This document shows, one piece after another, positions 13,564-21,400 of a stretch of DNA of 24,127 bases. Both the position numbers and the translations under genes were made by a program. The stretch is from a virus, in the IMG/VR virus record IMGVR_UViG_3300037189_000291, positions 1 to 24,127 of that record; one strand, given 5' to 3'. How positions within the stretch are numbered: position 1 is the stretch's first letter; the number at the start of each line of letters is the position of its first letter. Under the pieces are notes generated by a model that was not told the origin of the DNA, did not search any database, and saw only the letters and a list, made by a program, of their open reading frames with translations.

Positions 13564-16325
13564 AAGATTTTACAGCACAACAAAAGGAGATCGTAGCTAG
13601 GAAGCTAGGATACGATGGTCCTATGCAAGGCTTTGATGAGTTCATTGCATCTTCTCCTGCACTGGAAGCCAAGTATGCTGCCATCACCAATAAGTTTGCT
13701 GAGCGTATGGCTAAAGGTGGACTGGTTAAGATGAGGCGTAGGTATGTAGCAGGGGGAAGTGTTGATGGACATACATTAACTGCTGAAGATGGTAGTACAT
13801 ATAATTTAGGTGATTCTTCTAAGAAGCCTCCCGGAAACTGGAACTGGGTTGAGGGTGGGGATATGTCCCTCAGCATGTGGCAACAAGCTCCGACTAATAC
13901 AGCAGACGGAGGTAGTGATGGTTCTGTTAAACAGAACACTAATAACACTGCTAACCTTGGAACCAGTACTGGTAATCAACTTCAATCAACTACTGGTGGT
14001 GGTGTTAATACAACAGCAGCACTTACTACACCTGAACAAAAAGCGGATTACTATAATTCTCAACGTGCAGCAGGTAAAACAGATGCAGAAATTAGAGCCG
14101 CTTCTGGTACACAATCTGATGCTGACTGGAACTACTTAACAAATCTGGCAGGAAAAAGAACAACCAGTGCTGGTGGTATCACTGTATCAGAAGACGTTAA
14201 GACAAGTACTCCTGCACAGAAAGCCACCTTCTACAATAACTTACTTAAAGAAGGTAAGAGTGATGCAGAGATTAGAGCTGCTTCAGGTGTACAGACAGAA
14301 GCAGACTGGCAAGCCCTTCAGGACATTGCTCGTAAACAAAGAGAAGAAACTGGTGCTGTAACTGGTGGTGGTGATATTACCTTTGATGCTAAAGGTAAAC
14401 CAATCAATGCTGATGCAACACAAGTCACTGCTAAGAAGATTGATGTTAATGAAGCACAGAACATTGACACAACAGCAAGAGCTGGAGAGACAGCTAACAC
14501 AGCAGAGAATGCTGGAGCCATCACTGCGTCTACTGCTACTGCTCCCACAAACGTACAAGCATCTACATATCAAGCAGCACAAACTGCTGGTGATGTAGCA
14601 GGATTGTTAAGGAATGTTAATGCTGTAACAGGTACTGTTGGTAAAGAAAGCCAAGTGGCTGCTCAGACAATGGCTCCTACTTCTACAGCAGTGGCTGGTT
14701 TAGAAGGAGCACAAGGAACAGCAACTAAAGTTGAGAATGCTCCTACTAGAACACTGGGTGAAGGTGAGACTGTATCTTCTGCTGTTGATATGGCTAAAGC
14801 TGAAGCCACTGCAAAAGCAACACAAGAAGCTGCAGCTAAAGGAGAAGTAACTGAAGAGATGACTGTTCAAGGTCAGTTAAATAAACTGATGAAGAACTTT
14901 GACTCAGGTAATCCACCACCTTGGGCTGCTGCTAATCTTCGCAATGTCACTGCTGTACTGGCTGCTAGAGGTATTGGTGCTTCCAGTATGGCAGGTCAAG
15001 CTTTGATTCAAGCTACACTTGAAGCTGCTCTTCCTATTGCTTCTGCCGATGCAAAAGTTTATCAAGAAGTGGCTGCACAGAATTTGTCTAACAGACAACA
15101 AACTGCTGTACTTGCCGCACAACAACGTGCTGCTTTCTTAGGTCAAGACTTTGACCAAGCCTTCCAGTCTAGAGTTACTAATGCTGCTAAGGTTGCTGAC
15201 GTAGCTAACATGAACTTCTCTGCTCAACAGCAGATTGCTCTTGAGAATTCTAAAGCAGCACAGACAATGAATCTGGCTAACATGAGTAATGATCAAGCTT
15301 TGATCATGGCTAAAGCTGCACAGATTGCTTCTCTTGAAACAACCAACTTAACTAATAAACAGCAAGCTGCTGTTGTTAATGCTCAGGCATTCCTGCAAAT
15401 GGATATGGCTAACTTGAGCAATCAACAACAAACAACATTGTTTAAGACACAGCAGATGACACAGTCTTTGTTGACTGATGCTGCTTCTAACAATGCTGCT
15501 ATGCAGTTCAATGCTTCTAGTACTACTCAGGTTGATCAGTTTAACAACACATTGTCAACACAAGTAAGTCAGTTTAATTCTACTCAGAAGAATGCAATTG
15601 CTCAATTCAATACAGATCAAGCAAACGCACTGGCTAAGTTTAATGCTGAGGCTCAGAACCAACGTGAGACTTTCAATGCCACACAACGATTGGTTATTGA
15701 TCAGTCTAATGCTCAATGGCAAAGAGAAATCTCTACTGCCAACACAGCAGCAACTAATGCAGCTAACAACTTGAATGCTCAGTTGTCACAGAACATGACA
15801 TTGGCAGAGTACAACAATGAGACACAACTCTATAGAGACTCTGTTACATATGCTTGGCAACAAGGACAGAATGATCAAGATAGAGCTAACAAACTTGCTG
15901 TTGCCACCATTCAAGGTGAGGCTCAAGTACAAGCAGGTGTTCAAACACAGAATGCTGCAACTAAGGGAAGCCTCTTAAAGACTGCTGGTACAGCCGTAGC
16001 TTTGCTTGCTTTGTCAGACGAATCTATGAAAGATGTTCATGGAACCATCACTAATGCTTTGGACAAAGTTAAACAATTGAATGGTTACTCATACAACTAT
16101 AAAGTAGAGGCTGAGCCTTTTGGTTATAGCAGCACTGTAACAACTATGGGTGTGTTGGCTGGACAGGTTAAGAAAGTTTTACCTGATGCTGTTAAACCCT
16201 TTGCTGTTGGTATTGATATGGTTGATTACGCAGCAGTTAATGGATTGTTAGTAGCAGCAGTTAATGAACTAGTTGCTAAAGTTGATAAACTTTCTGCAAG
16301 ACTTGATGCTTTGGAGAATAAATAA
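13560..16325 (+). CDS. Large coiled virion protein with C-terminal S74 chaperone domain
   Basis: This encodes 921 residues, coupled to the HExxH gene by ATGA. The N-terminus has a KGGLVKMRRRYVAGGSVDG element (about 52-70). Two related 44-residue repeats lie at about 156-199 and 216-259, each with K-[TS]-D-A-E-I-R-A-A-S-G and a DW. The centre is a long Ala/Gln/Asn-rich helical region with repeated N-[LM]-S/T-N-x-Q units, then QFN repeats. The end (about 819-921) resembles the Peptidase_S74 intramolecular chaperone: LSDESMKDVHG with Ser819 and Lys824 in the spacing of the proposed catalytic dyad, then YNYKVE, MGVLAGQVKKVLPDAV and a final coiled-coil helix. Such domains trimerise a protein and cut themselves off. 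It is probably a virion protein. Confidence 0.75.
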   Translation: MKDFTAQQKEIVARKLGYDGPMQGFDEFIASSPALEAKYAAITNKFAERMAKGGLVKMRRRYVAGGSVDGHTLTAEDGSTYNLGDSSKKPPGNWNWVEGGDMSLSMWQQAPTNTADGGSDGSVKQNTNNTANLGTSTGNQLQSTTGGGVNTTAALTTPEQKADYYNSQRAAGKTDAEIRAASGTQSDADWNYLTNLAGKRTTSAGGITVSEDVKTSTPAQKATFYNNLLKEGKSDAEIRAASGVQTEADWQALQDIARKQREETGAVTGGGDITFDAKGKPINADATQVTAKKIDVNEAQNIDTTARAGETANTAENAGAITASTATAPTNVQASTYQAAQTAGDVAGLLRNVNAVTGTVGKESQVAAQTMAPTSTAVAGLEGAQGTATKVENAPTRTLGEGETVSSAVDMAKAEATAKATQEAAAKGEVTEEMTVQGQLNKLMKNFDSGNPPPWAAANLRNVTAVLAARGIGASSMAGQALIQATLEAALPIASADAKVYQEVAAQNLSNRQQTAVLAAQQRAAFLGQDFDQAFQSRVTNAAKVADVANMNFSAQQQIALENSKAAQTMNLANMSNDQALIMAKAAQIASLETTNLTNKQQAAVVNAQAFLQMDMANLSNQQQTTLFKTQQMTQSLLTDAASNNAAMQFNASSTTQVDQFNNTLSTQVSQFNSTQKNAIAQFNTDQANALAKFNAEAQNQRETFNATQRLVIDQSNAQWQREISTANTAATNAANNLNAQLSQNMTLAEYNNETQLYRDSVTYAWQQGQNDQDRANKLAVATIQGEAQVQAGVQTQNAATKGSLLKTAGTAVALLALSDESMKDVHGTITNALDKVKQLNGYSYNYKVEAEPFGYSSTVTTMGVLAGQVKKVLPDAVKPFAVGIDMVDYAAVNGLLVAAVNELVAKVDKLSARLDALENK

Positions 16326-16326
16326 T

Positions 16327-16539
16327 ATGAAGAACTTTAAGAAGTACTATAGTAGGATTAATAGTTTGGTGGATAAGAGTACACCAGAGCCTACTAAAGA
16401 AGTATCAAAGGGTATTGTTCAACGTCCCATGAAGAAAGCACCAGCACAAGAAGGTAAGATGTCTGCTGAACAACAAGTAGCTAGATATGTTGAGATTATT
16501 CGTAAGCAAAAGAAGGAGCTTTTAAATGGTAAAGCCTGA
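16327..16539 (+). CDS. Small basic protein of 70 residues
   Basis: I chose ATG 16327, one base after the upstream stop, with GGAG in the end of the previous gene at about 16314. The frame also extends upstream to 16273 inside the chaperone-domain gene, which is unlikely to be used. The product is Lys-rich (KNFKKYYSRINSLVDKS, then MKKAPAQEGKMSAEQQVARY) and ends in a helical VEIIRKQKKELLNGKA. No recognised domain, signal peptide or membrane segment. It overlaps the next gene by 14 bases and is probably a small virion or scaffold-type protein. Function unknown. Confidence 0.65.
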   Translation: MKNFKKYYSRINSLVDKSTPEPTKEVSKGIVQRPMKKAPAQEGKMSAEQQVARYVEIIRKQKKELLNGKA

Positions 16540-17020
16540 AGATTTCTTGTCAGCTCCTATTCCCGGTATGTCTTTGACAGTGGAGCCGGGCAGTGTTCCT
16601 TGGGAACAGCCCCCACAATATACAACTATTCAACAAGTAGCTGACTTCTATATTGATAAGCTTACTAGTGATGATGATGCCATCGATAAATCACTTGATG
16701 CTATTGAGATGGGTGTTCCTCTTCAGACACTAGCTAATGGTGCTATCAGTTACAATATGATGAAGGGTATTCATACGATTGACGTAGGCTTCTTGGTGAT
16801 GCCTATCATTGTAGAACTGCTTATCACTCTAGCTGAATTAAATAATATTAAATATTATATTACAGCAGAAGATGAACTTAAAGGTAAGGTACTTGATAGA
16901 AGTATTGTGGAGAAAGTTGTTAATAGCACAGAAGAGAAAGATTCAGAAGTGAAAACTGAAGAGGCTATTAAATCACTAGCAAGCTCCAGTAAAGGTTTGA
17001 TGTCTAAAGGAAATATGTAA
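16526..17020 (+). CDS. Phage protein of unknown function, possible virion component
   Basis: This encodes 164 residues. AAGGAG sits upstream of ATG 16526, within the previous gene. The N-terminus has a VPWEQPPQYTTIQQVADFYI pattern that I recognise from uncharacterised proteins beside internal virion genes in marine and freshwater phages. The centre is hydrophobic (MGVPLQTLANGAISYN, then VGFLVMPIIVELLITLAEL), which may bury in a complex or contact a membrane. The C-terminal 45 residues are acidic then Lys/Ser-rich (STEEKDSEVKTEEAIKSL) and look disordered. The junction with the next gene is TAATG. A structural role is likely from position; no activity is visible. Confidence 0.72.
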   Translation: MVKPEDFLSAPIPGMSLTVEPGSVPWEQPPQYTTIQQVADFYIDKLTSDDDAIDKSLDAIEMGVPLQTLANGAISYNMMKGIHTIDVGFLVMPIIVELLITLAELNNIKYYITAEDELKGKVLDRSIVEKVVNSTEEKDSEVKTEEAIKSLASSSKGLMSKGNM

Positions 17021-18459
17021 TGGCTGCTTTTTTACTCCCTCTTTTAGCAGGTGCTCTTGAAGGATTCACTGAGAAAACTAAACAAGAGGATATTGCTAAT
17101 GCTGCTGATATTCAAGAGAAACTTAAATCAGCTTATACAGCTAGACAAGAAAAGAAAAAAGAACTAGATACACAGAGAACAGAAGCAACTAAGGTTGTTA
17201 ACTCTCTTAGAGGTATTGAGTTTGCTGATGGAACTTTGGACAACAGCCAATTGATTAACATTGCTTCTAAGCCTAAGCTGGCTGAAAGCATTCTTAAGAA
17301 GATGGATGATGATCCAGAGTGGTTTAAGAAAACATCAAAAGGTTTTATTAAGCAGGTTGAAGGTGTAGATCCTACTACTGATATCAATAAACACTTTGAT
17401 AATATCTATCGCTTGCAAAAGGAAGTTGGAGACAATGCAGAGAAATTCTTTGCTGCTCCTGAAGACGCTTCTTTCTTAGAAAAAAGAACTGCAAGAAAGA
17501 ATCTTATTGTTGCTAAACAAACAGCAGCTAAACTTGGCGTGTCTTTAGAAGACCTAGTAGCTTCTTATAAACCAGCATCTGCTTTTGTTGCTAACATGGG
17601 TAGAGTAGATCCATCTGCTTTAACTAAGCCAGAAGATTTTGATAAGCTGGAGAAGAGACTCAAGGCTGAACATGTTCAAGCTCAGATGTCAAATGATCCA
17701 GTTGCTATTGAGAAAGCAGACGCTAATCTTGGTAAATTGATTATCACTCAAGAGAAGATGAGACTTGAGAAGAAACAAGAACCTGAGATTCAAAGTGACT
17801 TAGTTAATGATATTCAAAAGAATAAAGCACTAGGCACTCCAGAAGGAAATAAGAAAGCTAAAGAACTTGAGAATATTTTACAGCAGCGTAAAGTTTATTT
17901 GAAAGCTCTCCCAGCAGATGAGAGAACATCTGCTGCCAATTGGATTACTATTGCTAACAGAGCTAAGGCTGCTAGACTTGAGGAACTTATCCCCGGTAAG
18001 TTTATTTCTACAGTGGGTCTGGATGGTACAATTACTATGACACCTAAGGGTATTGGTGATGAACAATTCAGAGCTGCTATTGCTAAGGCGAATCGTGAAG
18101 TTGTTAATGACTTCACTGTTAATGGTGCTCCTAAATCTGAATTCCATAAGAATGCTTTGATCTCTATTGGTGTTGGATTTAAAGAGGGTAAGCCTGTGGT
18201 TGGTGGTAATGTATTGACTCAGCAGGATATTGAGGCTAATAAACCACAAGCTGCTCCTGTAGCTACAGAGACTCCTCCAGCAACCGCTGCTTCTGCTGCT
18301 CCTGTCCCAACACCTAGTGGTAGATCAACACCTGTTGCTGCTTCACCCCTGCCTTATACAGCAGAAGGTAAACCAGACACAAGTAAATTGATTGCAGGTA
18401 ACACATACAGATCAAGAGATGGTACAACTAAGAAGTGGAACGGTACTAACTGGGAATAA
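17020..18459 (+). CDS. Probable internal virion (ejection-type) protein
   Basis: This encodes 479 residues with AAAGGAAA upstream and a TAATG join to the previous gene. The start MAAFLLPLLAGALEGFTEK is a short hydrophobic segment followed by a long charged helix (NAADIQEKLKSAYTARQEKKKE). The body is mostly helical and Lys/Glu-rich. A Pro/Ala/Thr linker runs from about residue 410 (APVATETPPATAASAAPVP), followed by a small C-terminal module, KLIAGNTYRSRDGTTKKWNG. That last module is similar to ones seen at the ends of phage internal proteins. A hydrophobic N-terminus with a long helical rod suits a DNA-ejection protein that reaches the cell envelope. The family is inferred. Confidence 0.65.
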   Translation: MAAFLLPLLAGALEGFTEKTKQEDIANAADIQEKLKSAYTARQEKKKELDTQRTEATKVVNSLRGIEFADGTLDNSQLINIASKPKLAESILKKMDDDPEWFKKTSKGFIKQVEGVDPTTDINKHFDNIYRLQKEVGDNAEKFFAAPEDASFLEKRTARKNLIVAKQTAAKLGVSLEDLVASYKPASAFVANMGRVDPSALTKPEDFDKLEKRLKAEHVQAQMSNDPVAIEKADANLGKLIITQEKMRLEKKQEPEIQSDLVNDIQKNKALGTPEGNKKAKELENILQQRKVYLKALPADERTSAANWITIANRAKAARLEELIPGKFISTVGLDGTITMTPKGIGDEQFRAAIAKANREVVNDFTVNGAPKSEFHKNALISIGVGFKEGKPVVGGNVLTQQDIEANKPQAAPVATETPPATAASAAPVPTPSGRSTPVAASPLPYTAEGKPDTSKLIAGNTYRSRDGTTKKWNGTNWE

Positions 18460-18462
18460 TTA

Positions 18463-21400
18463 ATGGCTAATGAATTTGACCTCTTCACAGCAGCCCCTAC
18501 TGGGGCTTCTGTTTCTCCTAAGCAAGATGAGTTTTCTTCTTTTGTTTCTGCTGCACCTGCTGCACCACAACCTGTTGCACCTACGCCTGTAGAGAAGCCA
18601 GCAGAAGACTTAACTAAACCTGCTTTCCTTGCTCCTCGTCAGAGAGCTACTGCCCTTACAGAAAGAGCAGCAAAGATTAGAGAAGAAGAAGCACAGAAGA
18701 TTCCTTTTGATGCTCTGTGGAAAGATGATAATAACTACAAGCTTATTCAAGAATATGCTTTAGCTAGGTTCGGTAAAGAAGAAGGCACTCCTCGCAAAGG
18801 TGAGACTAAAGAAGACTTCATTAACCGCTTTGCCACACACATGCGTAGAGTGGATAGCAATCCTATTGATAGTTATCAAGAACTTGGTTACCTTAACAAT
18901 GCCAAACCAGATGCTGTATTAAAAGCTGGTGCTGTATATGACTTGTTTAAAAACACTGCTGGTGTTTTTGATGAGCAGAATAGAGGCCAGAAAGGTATGG
19001 CTCCTCTTGTAGATTTTGTTACCAACATTATCAGCGATCCCGGAACTATGTTCACAATGGGTGCTGGTAAATTTGTAGCCACGCCATTGACAAAGATGGT
19101 AGCAGAGAAAGGCACAAAGGCTGCTTTGTTATCTGCTAGAGGATCTGCTGTGGCCTCCGCTGCACCTGCAGTAGGTTTTACTAGCGGTGCTACACAGAAT
19201 GTACAGTCACAGAAGATAGACTTGGATGTTCTTCAAGCTCAACTTGATGAATCAAAAGCCATTGATCCTAAAACACTTTCTCCTGAAGGACAACAAAAAC
19301 TACAGGAACGAATTAAGTTATTAGACCAAAGAATTAAAGAAGGTGTCAGCACAAGTCAAGCAGTCTTGGCTGGTACATTGAACGCAGCAGGTGAAGTTAT
19401 TGGTGTGTTACCTTTCATTAAAGGTAAAGGCAATAAGTCATTAAGACTGGATGATGTTCTAAAAAATAAAGCAGCCAGCACTGTAGAGAAACAAACAGCA
19501 GCTCCCACAGTAGAGGTTAAAGCTGCCGATCCTACAATGAAAGCATTGGAAGATTCCTTTGATATCTTTGAAGGACGCAAGCTTCTTGATGATCAAGGCA
19601 AACCTACATCTGTTGCACAGATGGAAGTTAGAAATGATCTGAATAAGAAAGCAACACTGATTGCTCAAGACATTTGGAAACAGATCCCTGAGTTTGCTCC
19701 ACAGAAGACAGAGAAAGTATCTGATGCTATCAAGCGTACTCTTGAGTCTGTAGATACATTTGATGATGTTGTGTTTGAAAGAGCACTGGCATCTGCTGAT
19801 GTAACACCAGATGAGTTTGCTAAGATGTTTAGAACATCTGTTGGTGATGCTGCTCGTTCTTTGCAAAGCTTGTCTGTAGTTGCTCGATTACAGAACAAGT
19901 TAAAGAACATTGATCCTGCTGCTGCAGCCGAACTCAACAAGATGTATGGTGATAGAAGTGCTATCACTTCAGCATTCTCTGGTATCAAAGATTTTGGTAT
20001 GCGTATTGATAGAGAGTTGAAAGCCTTGATGGTGTCTCAACTTTCTACAACTATTCGCAATGCCTTCTCTGGTATGGCTGTTGTTACTTTTGGTACAGCT
20101 TCAGAAACTATTGAGTCTGCCTTGTATAGAATGGGTAAGACAGCAGGTGAACTTGCTACAGGTAAACCAGTCACTGGTAGTTTTACTGGTGGACTTAAAG
20201 GTGTGTACGATGATGCTGTTCGCTCTGCTTTCTATTTAGGACAGAAAGATTTATCTGCAGATGTAACAGAAGCTTTGTTGCAAAGCACTCCATCTTTGTA
20301 CAGGAAGATGGTTAAGACTGCTGGTGAGGCAGGTACTAATGAACTATCTCAGGCAGCACAGATTGCTAACACACTGAACGTAGCACAAGATTCTTTCTTC
20401 CGTAAAGCTATGTTCACTGCTTCAGTTGAAAAGCAACTAAGCCGTGTTGGTATCAACATGTATGATGTGTTGGCACAAGGTAAGCAAGTACCTTTTGATG
20501 TGTTACAGAATGCTGTTAATGAAGCACTCACTGGCACATTCAGTAAGATGCCTACCAAAGGACCGATGTTCCATGCTGTGAAGTTTGTTGAAGAGCTTGG
20601 TCCTATTGGTTCTACTGTTATTCCTTTCCCACGTTTCATGGCTAATGCTATGGAGTGGACATATAAACACATGCCTACTGGTGCGTTGTCTGGTAGCACA
20701 GACATTGCTGCTGGCCTAACAAAACTGGCTAAAGGCGAAACAGATATGGGTACTAAACAGTTGACCCTTGGTTTAGAGAACTTCTCTAAAGGTACTGTAG
20801 GAACTGCTGCTGTTTATGCTGCTTATAAATACAGACAAGACCACCAAGACACTGAGTGGTACAACATTAAGAATCCAGATGGATCTACTGTAGATACAAG
20901 AGCACTATTCCCTGCTGCTCCTTTCCTTGCTTTGGGTGATTACCTTGTTAAATTCCAGAATGGAAGAACAGACGAATTCAAATCAAAAGAATTCTTAGAA
21001 GCAATGACTGGTCTTAAAGCACCAGCAGGTACATACTCATGGCTTGGTGATAAGTTTGCTGAAGCACAGACCAATGCACAGACTGGTGAAAACACAGCAG
21101 AGAATAAAGTTAGAACATTCTTTGGTGAGTGGGCTGGTGAATACTTCGGTAGAGCATTAGTACCTTTCCAACAGATCAGTGACATCATTGGTGCTATTGA
21201 CCGTAATGAGACATTGCCTAGAGATGCATATCAGATTCCAGCAGGTGAAGAAGGATTTAAATCTTCAGCTATAAATCAATTGATGAAGCGTACTCCTGTT
21301 CTTAAACAAGAACTTCCAGTGTACCAACCACCACTGAGAGAGAAGGCTGTCTTCAATGAAAATGGTCCATTGAAGATGTTCACTGGTATTGCTATTAAGG

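Noticed and set aside
13520-13948. 142-codon minus-strand frame
   Set aside because: It lies opposite two well-supported plus-strand genes and has no ribosome site or neighbour on that strand.
17026-17036. T-run TTTTTTA near the start of the 17020 gene, like a slippery site
   Set aside because: It is within the first few codons, no alternative frame of interest follows, and no stimulatory structure is visible.
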